A DNA stretch of 64,000 nt from Lysobacterales bacterium 63-13 (GTDB lineage: Bacteria; Pseudomonadota; Gammaproteobacteria; Xanthomonadales; Rhodanobacteraceae), in contig MKWR01000029.1 of NCBI GenBank assembly GCA_001899855.1, forward strand, positions 1 to 64,000. Reading direction: 5' to 3'. The notes below the pieces were generated by a model. The model saw only the letters and a program-made list of their open reading frames with translations. It did no database searches and was not told the origin of the DNA. The position numbers were made by a program, and so were the translations under genes. Positions within the stretch are counted from its first letter, which is position 1. Every line of letters starts with the position of its first letter. Positions 46,701-53,529 of this stretch are shown here, in pieces.

Positions 46701-47178
46701 GCGTCGAGTTGCTTCGTTGCGTGCAAGTGTCGCCGCAGGCGAGGCGCCGGAAAGCGCCGAATTGCTGCAGGTGCCGGAGCTCCCCGAAGTCGTGCGCAAG
46801 ACCACGATCATGGTCGTCGACGATTCGATCACCATGCGCAAGGTCACCACGCGCGTCCTCGAGCGCGCCGACATGGAAGTGGTCACCGCGAAAGATGGCC
46901 TGGACGCAGTCGAAAAGCTGCAGGATACGGTTCCCGACCTGATGCTGCTGGATATCGAGATGCCGCGCATGGACGGATACGAGCTTGCCACCTACATGCG
47001 CAACGACGCGCGGCTGAAGGGCGTGCCGATCATCATGGTCACCTCGCGCACCGGCGAGAAACATCGCCAGCGCGCACTCGAAATCGGCGTCGAACGCTAT
47101 CTCGGCAAGCCTTACCAGGAAGCCGATCTGCTGCGTCAGGTCCAGGAAACCCTGAGGACAACCCGCGCCAATGCCTGA
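40774..47178 (+). CDS. chpA: Hybrid histidine kinase ChpA/PilL of the Pil-Chp pathway
   Basis: A 2134-residue CheA-type hybrid kinase. Several Hpt-like helical domains lie in the first two thirds. Four carry a candidate phosphorylation histidine: YLHQAQGT (His49), FHTLKGSGR (His831), AHTLSGAI (His1014) and LHTLKGGAR (His1392). At least two more helical domains (about 310-400 and 430-540) appear to lack it. Long acidic linkers separate them (about 565-770 and 1110-1345). Then follow the dimerisation domain (from about 1520), the ATPase domain with HMLRNALAHGIE, DDGRGMD and GRGVGMD, a CheW domain (from about 1850), and a C-terminal receiver (IMVVDDSITMRK, Asp2060 in LLDIEMPRMDGYE). It phosphorylates PilG and PilH. 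It follows pilJ by 254 bases with no pilK between. Confidence 0.95.
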   Translation: MKLHDDFTTLSWVKGELDETLKQARQALEAYVDEPTDTSLMRFCATYLHQAQGTLRMVELYGAAMLVEEMERLADALLAGTVAERDEGYSVLMRGMVQLPDYLERVQTGHKDIPIVLLPLLNDLRACRGEKLLTDSALFSPDLTIALPEAARGLPAELPLKELRSLALRLRLAFQAALLKWFRDSGNPQHSTRLRDVLDRLRQTVAAGEEPRRLFWVAAGVADAVSDGSLQPGASVKLLFGGVDREIRRFAEQGEVGMQVVPPHMLVQNLLYYIAHSGSKSERVAAIRDTYGLDSLLPTDREVEHAKSSISGHNRTLLDTVSVAIKDDLMRVKESLDIYLRAQQRDPADLLGQVELLDRVRDTLGMLGLGVPRRVVTEQRATIEEIAQGRREADEGTLLDVAGALLYVEASLDDHIERLGATGDEGDSDGTELPKAEIRKILDALMHEAAVNIQQAKHDVIAFIESPWDHERVEQIPRLLEEISGALRMLDLGAAAELMSGIVRFVEVELIRHRRVPTAEQMDKLADALASIEYYLEATRDQRGGRQKILEVTRSSLESLGYWPIPVADGGDEPGGGGGGRPDGGGPLSPEDMRAADAALVEPVERSTGNAARAYVGRELDLAPAASDFPSWGEHLPLGQSASVRSATAVESGEVDLDGLDFAVSAEREFPSSENAVTVEQPSELDRIVEVAEGDDLRGLIVGEAVDNLPSEQDVAGMRLAETTHDRDAEIPASDAGAAQADAGVIVDADGSRWIEIEEEIEEEVEEEVAAGGTADGSFQITASNEIDDEIRDVFIEEVQEEIDNLRTQFPQWRAKPDDLEQVKPIRRSFHTLKGSGRLVGALALGEFSWKVESMLNRVLDRSIGPSAQAMALVEHAINALPGQLAALRGEGSPDVDIQAIVDTADRLAEGELATVPSRAPATTMVKRVVKKRVTRRIPAPPQVVAAASPIPTPVEFEDDSVEIVAGPLPGLDPVLFDILKSETAMHLSVVDDFLAQAGSSPLPVSEPVLRAAHTLSGAIAMVEIDPLSQMLSPLEGYLKRMRASAFPIDREGMAVLGEAAAMVREVMACLDRGSRDLPDTDGLTARITELRDTLHEPESSLQFYHQDDDGVLAEEESESPAEDEPVVVKAQSAAAEGLEAAPTELDFAELDLIAALVEKLEDKEFASADLADELPASAPGWDAPVAPAQVPADTDFDAFFEATGALDALPDSSATESAFDEPEPAAETFASEETEASVPASPIEFEETLLESVAATDTPAEAAIESLEALDIELGSGEFESSLVDGEAEAAIDTDAETILVEPGKADVSEAAQAHPPPALADATVLIDQAAYEEDLQPEGRLELPEMDQDLLDIFVQEGNDILDHSDSVMAQLRDAPQDRELIVNLQRDLHTLKGGARMAGIGPIGDLTHAMESLLDATYDGHRSMDMLAVEALERSYDALHGLVQRIARREAIAMPEQMIARLENLVAGETLNDVAHQPAPETPAAEAKPAAVVPRPAPRAMPAVETEDEPRAPQEMIRVRSELLDSLVNYAGEVSIYRSRLEQQISTFRFNLVEFEQTVSRLREQLRKLEIETEAQIIARYQREHHEGVETAFDPLELDRFSQLQQYSRALGESVSDLVSIQGLLDDLTRQSETLLLQQSRVSSDLQEGLMRTRMVPFDSMVPSLRRTVRQAAQELGKRAQLKVEGAQGEMDRNLLERMKAPFEHMLRNALAHGIESPQQRLAANKPLDGTVTIRVSRESTEVVLRISDDGRGMDRDAIRRKAISLGLLSPEVNLSDRDLYGFILEAGFSTAEQVTQLAGRGVGMDVVHSEIKQLGGSLVIDSIAGTGTTFTIRLPFTLAVTQAILVKLGDSTYAVPMSSVQGVVRIALDDYSRRVSSGEQTYTYAGEDFNIYELSQLLGVPQGRVLDETQLPLLMTRTGDQRAAVRIDAVVGSREIVVKSVGPQISSVPGIFGATIMGDGSVIMILDLAPLVRRVASLRASVAAGEAPESAELLQVPELPEVVRKTTIMVVDDSITMRKVTTRVLERADMEVVTAKDGLDAVEKLQDTVPDLMLLDIEMPRMDGYELATYMRNDARLKGVPIIMVTSRTGEKHRQRALEIGVERYLGKPYQEADLLRQVQETLRTTRANA

Positions 47179-49141
47179 GAATACGATGCCGATTGCACTG
47201 CTCTCGCAGGCAGGTGATTCCGGACGCCACCTGCGCGATGCGCTGGCGGCTTCCGGCACGCCGATCGTCTACGAATGCCAGGCTGCCGAGTTCGACCGCG
47301 AGGCGCTGGAGCAATCGGGCGCGCGCGTCGTCGTGGTCAACCTCGATCCGGAAGTCGAAGCGCATCTGGATGATGTCTATGCGCTGCTCGACGACGACCG
47401 CTACAACGTGATCTTCAATGAGGCCCAGGTCTCCAGCCAGCTTTCCGGCTGGGAGCAGGCGCGATGGGCGCGCCATCTTGCGGCGAAGATCCTCGGTTCG
47501 ACCGATGCCGATCCGCCGCGCCCGGAAGGGGCCGAGCCGGTACCGCAGCGCAGCCCGGCCGCGTTGGTTGCCGAGGCCGCACAGGCTCCGCAAGCGGCAG
47601 ACATCCCGCGCGCCGCCGAACTCGCCGAATCGACAATCGATGCGATCGTCAGCGTTGATGCCGATACGGCGCACAGCGCGGCCATGGAACTGGACAGCGT
47701 CATCGAGATTGACGAGTTTGCTGATATCAGCGCCTTGCTGAGGGAGTCGGAAGCCGATCCGCTGACCGCGCCGGTCGAGGAGATCCAGCTTTCCTCCGCC
47801 GCCGCGCCGTCGTTTGACGACACCATTCCGATGCCGGCGCTGGATCTTTCCGAATTCGAGGATTCCGCAGCGACTGCGGGTTCGGCCGCCACCTCGATCA
47901 TGGAACCCGATGAATTCGACGGCATCTTCCTGGCCGAGGACCTGCCCGAGGCGCCCACCGCCGAGGCAACCGTGGAGATGTCGGCTTTCGATGTGACCGC
48001 GGTGCAGGGCGAGGAATCCCTGGGCTTTGGCGATCTGGACGGCTTTGCCGATGCCGACGAAGAATCCATCGAGGCCATCGAGATGGTTTCGGTGGACGAG
48101 AGCGAGGCCAGGCCGGTCGAGGCGGACTTGATCGAGATCGCGAGCGCCAGTGATGCGGCAGCTGCCGGCAACGATCTGGCCGGGCTCGAAATGCTCGATC
48201 TCGACTGGAATGAAACGCCTCCAGCGACACCTGCGGATGCGTCGGACGCGCAAGCGGAAGTCGAGGAAATCCCTGCGCCGAAGGTTGAATCGGCCTTCAC
48301 CTGGAGTCTCGCGGATCTGGATGACGGCACGGCAGCACCGGATGCCGGTCAGCTTGACGAAGGCACGCCGGCCACGTTCGGCATCGAAAAGATCAGCGCC
48401 TCGGAATATCTCGCCCCGACCGATGATGTGGTCGAGGACAAGGATGTTGCAGTCGGCTTGTCGCTGGAATTGATTCCAATCGAGGAAGCCGTCGCGCACC
48501 AGACATCCGCGACCGGCACGCTGGCCCACGAATCCTGGCTTGATCCAAGCAATCAGGTGGCCATCAGCCGGGTCTGGGTGCTTGGCGCGTCGATCGGGGG
48601 GCCCGAGGCGGTGCGTGAGTTCCTTGCCGAGATTCCCGCCAAGAGTCCGGCGCTGTTCCTGCTCGCCCAGCACATGGGTGCGGAGTTCATGGAAATCATG
48701 GCCCAGCAACTGGCCCGCTCGACCTCGCTTACGGTGCGCACGCCCTCGCACGGCGAGCGCGTGAGCCATGGCGACATCGTCATCGTGCCGACCACGCATC
48801 GCTTGCGCGTCGATCGCGCCGGCGTGATCACGCTGGAAGCGCAAGCTGCCGGCGAGCGACCGAACTCGCCCTCGATCGACCAGGTGCTCGAGGACGTTGC
48901 CGATCGCTTCGGTGCCAAGGCTGGCGCGATCATCTTCTCCGGCATGGCTGAAGATGCCGCGCAGGGCAGCCGCTATCTGGCCGGAATTGGCGGCACGGTC
49001 TATGCACAGGATCCGGATACCTGCGTGATCAGCTCGATGGTCGACGGCGTCGTCGAAACCGGAGTGGTCAGCTTTGTCGGTTCACCGAAGGCATTGGCCG
49101 GCAAGCTGCTCGGCGAATTGAATGTCACTGCGAAATCTTGA
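47171..49141 (+). CDS. chpB: CheB-type methylesterase ChpB with long acidic linker
   Basis: A 656-residue protein that would remove methyl groups from PilJ. The C-terminal CheB domain (about residues 465-650) keeps its triad: Ser474 in LGASIGGPEA, His501 in LLAQHMGAEF and Asp595 in SGMAEDAAQG. The first 110 residues resemble a receiver fold (IALLSQAGDSGRHL, VVVVNLDPEVE), but the phosphorylated aspartate does not appear at the usual place. About 340 acidic, Ala-rich residues of low complexity lie between, much longer than in standard CheB. ATG 47171 overlaps the chpA stop by eight bases; ATG 47186 is an alternative. Confidence 0.9.
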   Translation: MPENTMPIALLSQAGDSGRHLRDALAASGTPIVYECQAAEFDREALEQSGARVVVVNLDPEVEAHLDDVYALLDDDRYNVIFNEAQVSSQLSGWEQARWARHLAAKILGSTDADPPRPEGAEPVPQRSPAALVAEAAQAPQAADIPRAAELAESTIDAIVSVDADTAHSAAMELDSVIEIDEFADISALLRESEADPLTAPVEEIQLSSAAAPSFDDTIPMPALDLSEFEDSAATAGSAATSIMEPDEFDGIFLAEDLPEAPTAEATVEMSAFDVTAVQGEESLGFGDLDGFADADEESIEAIEMVSVDESEARPVEADLIEIASASDAAAAGNDLAGLEMLDLDWNETPPATPADASDAQAEVEEIPAPKVESAFTWSLADLDDGTAAPDAGQLDEGTPATFGIEKISASEYLAPTDDVVEDKDVAVGLSLELIPIEEAVAHQTSATGTLAHESWLDPSNQVAISRVWVLGASIGGPEAVREFLAEIPAKSPALFLLAQHMGAEFMEIMAQQLARSTSLTVRTPSHGERVSHGDIVIVPTTHRLRVDRAGVITLEAQAAGERPNSPSIDQVLEDVADRFGAKAGAIIFSGMAEDAAQGSRYLAGIGGTVYAQDPDTCVISSMVDGVVETGVVSFVGSPKALAGKLLGELNVTAKS

Positions 49142-49148
49142 GGACATC

Positions 49149-49619
49149 ATGATGGTCGATCTACCGCGCGAAATTCGTGGCGTCATGATTCCGGTGACCG
49201 GCGGGCGCGTGCTGCTGCCAAACGCAACCGTGGCCGAGGTGATCACCTACACCCAGCCGGAAAAGATCGAAGGCGCACCGGCATGGCTGCTCGGGCGCCT
49301 GAGCTGGCGCGGTTGGCGCCTGCCCTTGTTCTCCTTGCCGGTGCTGGCTGGTCATGCCAGCGAGGAAGACACGCGCAACGCGCGCGTCACCGTTCTCAAG
49401 GGCCTCAGCGGCAATGCCAAGATTCCGTTCCTTGCCATGCTGGCGCAGGGCTTCCCGCGCCTGACCACGATCACCTCGGAACTGCTGTTGACCACCGGCG
49501 ACAACACCGAGGTGGGCCCCGGCGTGCACTCCGAAGTGCTGGTGCGTGATGACCACGCCGTGATTCCGGATCTCGGTGCCATCGAGCGCATGATCGCCGA
49601 GGCCACCGCCACGGCCTGA
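49149..49619 (+). CDS. chpC: CheW-like protein ChpC
   Basis: A 156-residue CheW-domain protein, the second coupling protein of the pathway, usually needed for responses to particular signals. REIRGVMIPVTGGRVLLPNATVAEVI opens the domain, and WLLGRLSWRGWRLPLFSL is the docking strand region. ATG 49149 is chosen because TTGAGG lies five to eight bases before the ATGATG. An in-frame ATG at 49122 would overlap chpB by 20 bases. It is convergent with rsmE (seven-base gap). Confidence 0.9.
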   Translation: MMVDLPREIRGVMIPVTGGRVLLPNATVAEVITYTQPEKIEGAPAWLLGRLSWRGWRLPLFSLPVLAGHASEEDTRNARVTVLKGLSGNAKIPFLAMLAQGFPRLTTITSELLLTTGDNTEVGPGVHSEVLVRDDHAVIPDLGAIERMIAEATATA

Positions 49620-49626
49620 CGCCCGC

Positions 49627-50361
49627 TCAAAGGTCGCCGTGGATTGCCTGCAGGGCGGTAATCGCCGCAAGCCCGGCGGTTTCGGTACGCAGGATGCGCG
49701 GACCCAGGCGCAGGCCGCGGAAATCCGCTTGATCGAGGATATTCAGGTCCTGATCGGAAAGACCGCCTTCCGGGCCGACCACGAGCACGGCGGATGCAAA
49801 GGCCGGCAACGCACGCGGGGAAACCTCGCCGGCAGGATCGAGGGCGAGGCGAAGGCCGCTTTCTTCACCCAGCGTTGACGCCCAGGCGGCAAGCCGCTGC
49901 GGTGCTGCAAGCGTCGGCAAGCGAACGCGACCGGATTGTTCGCAAGCTGCGGCAATCACTGCCTGCCAATGAGCGAGCCGCCGCCCGGTGCGTTCGGCAT
50001 CCAGCTTCACTTCGGTGCGCTCGGTTATCAGCGGGACGATGCGGCTGACGCCAAGCTCGGTGGCCTTCTGCACGATCAGGTCCATCTTCTCGCCGCGGGC
50101 GACACCTTGCGCCAGGGTCAGTTGCAGTGGACTTTCACGATTGGCGCTGTCGAGCATCTCGAGCACGCGCACGCTCACCGCCCGCTTGCCCAGTTGGCTG
50201 ATCTCGCCGCGAAATTCGCGGCCATCGCCGTTGAAGAGGACGATGGGATGGCCGCGCTCAAGGCGCAGGACGCGTGCCAGGTGCTCGCCAACCTGGGTTG
50301 GCAAGAGCATTTCGGTGCCGGCGGAAAGATCGGCAAATACACAAACTCGTGGGATACGCAT
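49627..50361 (-). CDS. rsmE: 16S rRNA (uracil1498-N3)-methyltransferase
   Basis: A 244-residue SPOUT-class enzyme that methylates U1498 of 16S rRNA. An N-terminal PUA-like domain (GEHLARVLRLERGHPIVLFNGDG) precedes the knotted domain with QKATELGVSRIVPLITERTE, LVVGPEGGLSDQDL and the knot LRLGPRILRTETAGLAA. It lies 40 bases after bioA on the same strand and is probably in one transcript with it. Confidence 0.95.
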   Translation of the reverse strand: MRIPRVCVFADLSAGTEMLLPTQVGEHLARVLRLERGHPIVLFNGDGREFRGEISQLGKRAVSVRVLEMLDSANRESPLQLTLAQGVARGEKMDLIVQKATELGVSRIVPLITERTEVKLDAERTGRRLAHWQAVIAAACEQSGRVRLPTLAAPQRLAAWASTLGEESGLRLALDPAGEVSPRALPAFASAVLVVGPEGGLSDQDLNILDQADFRGLRLGPRILRTETAGLAAITALQAIHGDL

Positions 50362-50401
50362 GATCGGATCTTAGGGCAACGTGGATCGCCTGGCACGACC
50401 G

Positions 50402-51766
50402 TCAGGCGACGGCGCGCTCGATTCCCTCGATTGCCGCGTCGACCATCAGGTCGATCTCGGCCGTGCTCACGCAATACGGCGGCATGAAATAAACGACATT
50501 GCCAAGTGGCCTCAGGATCACGCCACGCTCCAGGCCGTGCAGGTAGACGCGCAGGCCGCGACGTTCGGCGGCGGGAAACTCCTCGCGCGTGCGGCGATCG
50601 CGCACCAGTTCGACGGCGGCGATCATGCCTGTCTGGCGCACATCGGCGACGTTTGCATGATCGGCCAGGGCGGCCAGGCGTTTGCCGAGATGGGCGCTCA
50701 GCACCTGGTTGCTCGCCAGCACGGGTTGCTCATTGAAGATGGCCAGGGTTTCCAGCGCCGCCCGGCAGGCCAGGGCATTGCCGGTGTAGCTGTGCGAATG
50801 CAGGAACGCCTTGCCGGCGGAATACTCGGCATAGAACGCCGCGTGCACGGCATCGTTGGTCAGCACCGCCGACAACGGCAGGGTGCCACCAGTGAGTCCT
50901 TTCGACAGGCACAGGAAATCCGGCGTGATCGCGGCCTGCTCGCAGGCGAACAAGGTGCCGGTGCGGCCGAAGCCGACGGCGATCTCGTCGGCAATCAGGT
51001 GCACGGCGAACTCGTCGCACAAGGCGCGCAAGCCACGCACATAGTCGGCATGATGCATGCGCATGCCGCCGGCGCATTGCACCAGCGGTTCGATGATGAT
51101 CGCGGCGACTTCGTGCGCATGGCGTTGCAGCAGGGCGCGCATGTCGAGCAATCGCCGTGCGGCGTGGTCGCGGGCGGATTCGCCGATCTCGCCGAGATAG
51201 GCATCCGGCGAGGGCGCGAGGATGGGCGCGAACAGCAACGGCGCATAGGTCGCGCGGTACAAGGCCACATCGGTCACCGACAAGGCACCAATCGTCTCGC
51301 CGTGATAGCCGCCGGACAGGGCGATGAAGCGCGTGCGCCCCGGTTGTCCCTGGTTGCGCCAGTAATGGAAACTCATCTTCAGCGCGACTTCGACCGCGCT
51401 GGAACCGTTGTCCGCGTAGAACACGCGCGACAGCCCGGCGGGTGCCACCTCGATCAATTTCTCGGCCAGGGATACCGCCGGCTCGTGGGTCATGCCGGCG
51501 AGCATGATGTGATCGAGGCGATCGAGCTGATCCTTGAGTCCGGCAACGATGCGCGGGTGGCGGTGGCCAAGGACATTCGTCCACCAGGAACTGACCGCAT
51601 CGAGATAGCGCCTGCCGTCGGTGGCATGCAGCCAGGCACCTTCGGCTCTTTCGATGGCCAGCATGGGAATCGTTTCGTGATCGTGCATCTGCGTGCACGG
51701 ATGCCAGACCACGGCAAGATCGCGCGCGGCAAGAGACAGGTTTTGCGGGGCAGGGGAGGTCGACAT
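50402..51766 (-). CDS. bioA: Adenosylmethionine-8-amino-7-oxononanoate aminotransferase
   Basis: A 454-residue PLP enzyme of biotin synthesis that transfers an amino group from S-adenosylmethionine to KAPA, giving DAPA. VWHPCTQMHDHET and SSWWTNVLGHRHPRI are BioA-specific; YADNGSSAVEVALKM and YHGETIGALSVTD bind cofactor and substrate; the Schiff-base lysine is in LCLSKGLTGGTLPLS. Other biotin genes are not in the window. ATG 51766 with GGGGAGGTCGAC context on the other strand; it is divergent from gspG with 135 bases between starts. Confidence 0.95.
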   Translation of the reverse strand: MSTSPAPQNLSLAARDLAVVWHPCTQMHDHETIPMLAIERAEGAWLHATDGRRYLDAVSSWWTNVLGHRHPRIVAGLKDQLDRLDHIMLAGMTHEPAVSLAEKLIEVAPAGLSRVFYADNGSSAVEVALKMSFHYWRNQGQPGRTRFIALSGGYHGETIGALSVTDVALYRATYAPLLFAPILAPSPDAYLGEIGESARDHAARRLLDMRALLQRHAHEVAAIIIEPLVQCAGGMRMHHADYVRGLRALCDEFAVHLIADEIAVGFGRTGTLFACEQAAITPDFLCLSKGLTGGTLPLSAVLTNDAVHAAFYAEYSAGKAFLHSHSYTGNALACRAALETLAIFNEQPVLASNQVLSAHLGKRLAALADHANVADVRQTGMIAAVELVRDRRTREEFPAAERRGLRVYLHGLERGVILRPLGNVVYFMPPYCVSTAEIDLMVDAAIEGIERAVA

Positions 51767-51901
51767 GGCTTTGCTATGATCGACGCCCTGTCCTGTCTTG
51801 CACAAGTCGCCGCCATGCATTCCGCCATCGAGACCTGCCCGAAATTCCATTGCACAGCCGTCAACCAGGCGCACCCTTGCCCGTGCGGCGGGGTCGTGGA
51901 G

Positions 51902-52366
51902 ATGGCGAAATCCGCCTTTCCCATTCCCCGCTCCCGATTCCCTGTTCCCGGTGCCAGCCGCGGCTTCACCCTCATCGAGATCCTCGTCGTCGTCGTCATC
52001 CTCGGCATCCTTGCCGCGATCGTCGTGCCGCGCGTGATGGAGCGGCCGGGCGAGGCGCGCATCGTCCGCGTCAAGCAGGATCTGCAGGGCGTGGCTACTG
52101 CGCTGAGCATGTACAAGCTTGACAACCACCGCTACCCGAGCAGCGAACAAGGCCTGCAGGCGCTGGTCACGAAGCCGTCGGGAACCCCCGAAGCACCGAA
52201 CTGGAAAGGCCCTTATCTCGATCGCCTGCCCAAGGATCCCTGGGATCACCCGTATCAATATCAACAACCCGGACAACATGGTGATATGGATATCTACAGT
52301 TACGGTGCTGATGGACGCCCAGGCGGAGATGGCGACGATGCCGACATCGGCAATTGGGATGATTGA
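51902..52366 (+). CDS. gspG: Type II secretion major pseudopilin GspG
   Basis: A 154-residue prepilin-like protein. The processing site is SRG|FTLIEILVVVVILGILAAI, with the Glu at +5 of the mature protein; the mature part has PRVMERPGEAR, YKLDNHRYPSSEQGLQAL and a calcium-site end (YGADGRPGGDGDDADIGNW), all typical of GspG. ATG 51902 gives a 21-residue leader, long for GspG. Residues 6-17 of it (FPIPRSRFPVPG) are coded by a copy of a dispersed intergenic repeat. An in-frame ATG at 51815 would lengthen the leader to 50. It heads a G-H-I-J-K run. Confidence 0.94.
   Translation: MAKSAFPIPRSRFPVPGASRGFTLIEILVVVVILGILAAIVVPRVMERPGEARIVRVKQDLQGVATALSMYKLDNHRYPSSEQGLQALVTKPSGTPEAPNWKGPYLDRLPKDPWDHPYQYQQPGQHGDMDIYSYGADGRPGGDGDDADIGNWDD
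51933..51947 (-). repeat. 15-base match to the intergenic repeat of 19219-19233
   Basis: CCCGATTCCCTGTTC here is the exact reverse complement of GAACAGGGAATCGGG at 19219-19233. Flanking bases (CCATTCCCC before and CCGGTGCC after) also resemble that repeat. It falls inside the leader-coding part of gspG. Confidence 0.7.
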
Positions 52367-52399
52367 GCTGAACCAGCCCCGCGTGGTGCGCGTGCAGGC

Positions 52400-53161
52400 A
52401 TGAGCGCGCTGCAGCCGTCGCTGGGCGGTTCGGACACTGGCGCGGCTGAGGCTCCGGGCGGCTGCAGGCAGCGCTCGCTGGGCGGTTATCGGCGTTCTTC
52501 CAGTGTCGGGCCTTCAGGCGGTTCGCCGCAGATGCGAGAACCAGAGCAGGCGCTGGGTGTTCCTCGATTTCCATGTGGCCGTCGGCTGTTGCTCGCCTTG
52601 AAGCAGAAACAAAAGCAAGCTTTGGCAGTACCTCAACTTCGTTGTCGCCGCAGGCCTTTACCCGGAATTGTCGGCTTTACCCTGATCGAGATCCTTGTCG
52701 TCATCGTCATTGTCGCCGTGCTGGCCCTGGCGGTGACGATCAGCATTGCCACGGCTGGCGGCGAGCGCCAGCTCGGGCGCGAGTCGGAGCGACTGCAAGC
52801 CTTGATCGTGCATGCCTGCAGCCAGGCCGAATTGAGCGGTCGCGAAATCGGCGTGCGCCTCAGCGCTGGCGGCTATGCGTTTTCCCGGCTTGGTTTCGAT
52901 GGCTGGTCGGCGAGCGAGCAGAAGGACGAGTTGCGCGCGCGAACCTGGTTGCCCGGCATGCAGGTTGCGCTGTTTCGCGATGGCAGCGAGCTGCGACTCG
53001 CCGAGGACGAGTCGCAGGCACCGCAGATCATCTGTTTCTCCTCGGGGGAGTTGTCGCCGTTTGTCCTGCGCCTGCAACTTGGCGATGCGGCAAGGCGCTA
53101 TGAAGTGCGTGGCCAGGCAGACGGGCGTGTCGAGGTCGAATCCGTGGACCTGCGCTCATGA
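52400..53161 (+). CDS. gspH: Type II secretion minor pseudopilin GspH, start uncertain
   Basis: The processing site is PGIVG|FTLIEILVVIVIVAVLALAV, followed by ERQLGRESERLQALIVHACSQAELSGREIGV, the GspH pattern. From ATG 52400 the leader would be 92 residues, far longer than any usual prepilin leader, and it is Gly/Ser/Arg-rich with no family match. TTG 52622 would give an 18-residue leader (MAVPQLRCRRRPLPGIVG), and ATG 52532 one of 48. No clear ribosome-binding site decides. The DNA of 52400-52620 contains the 13-base direct repeat TCGCTGGGCGGTT (52418-52430 and 52475-52487), suggesting inserted repeat DNA. It ends overlapping gspI by four bases. Confidence 0.85.
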   Translation: MSALQPSLGGSDTGAAEAPGGCRQRSLGGYRRSSSVGPSGGSPQMREPEQALGVPRFPCGRRLLLALKQKQKQALAVPQLRCRRRPLPGIVGFTLIEILVVIVIVAVLALAVTISIATAGGERQLGRESERLQALIVHACSQAELSGREIGVRLSAGGYAFSRLGFDGWSASEQKDELRARTWLPGMQVALFRDGSELRLAEDESQAPQIICFSSGELSPFVLRLQLGDAARRYEVRGQADGRVEVESVDLRS

Positions 53162-53529
53162 ACAATCGCCGCGGATTCACCTTGCTCGAGGTGTTGATTG
53201 CGCTGGTCGTCGTGGCGCTGGCCCTGCTTGCGCTGACGCGCACCGCGGGCAGCCAGGTCAGCCGTTTCGATGGCTTGCGTGAACGCACGCTGGCGGGATG
53301 GGTGGCGGCGAATGTGCTCAGCGAGACGCGCATCGCCACGCCATTGCCGGCGGTGGGCAAGCGCGATGGCCGCACACGCCTGGGCAATCGCGATTGGCGC
53401 TGGTCGCTGCAGGTGCAGGCGACCGACGATGCGGACATGCGCCGACTCGATGTGCAGGTGTTTGCGGGGGATGCCACGGAACCCAGCGCGAGCCTGACCG
53501 GCTTCGGCAGTTCGCAACCTTCGCCATGA
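53158..53529 (+). CDS. gspI: Type II secretion minor pseudopilin GspI
   Basis: A 123-residue prepilin with a six-residue leader, MNNRRG|FTLLEVLIALVVVALALLAL. It then shows GWVAANVLSETRI, the GspI N-terminal pattern, and a C-terminal beta part (LGNRDWRWSLQVQ). GspI, J, K and H form the tip complex of the pseudopilus. It overlaps gspH and gspJ by four bases each. Confidence 0.93.
   Translation: MNNRRGFTLLEVLIALVVVALALLALTRTAGSQVSRFDGLRERTLAGWVAANVLSETRIATPLPAVGKRDGRTRLGNRDWRWSLQVQATDDADMRRLDVQVFAGDATEPSASLTGFGSSQPSP

Noticed and set aside
50381..51901. Long forward open frame leading into gspG
   Set aside because: Most of it is antisense to bioA. Only the part from about 51902 shows prepilin features.
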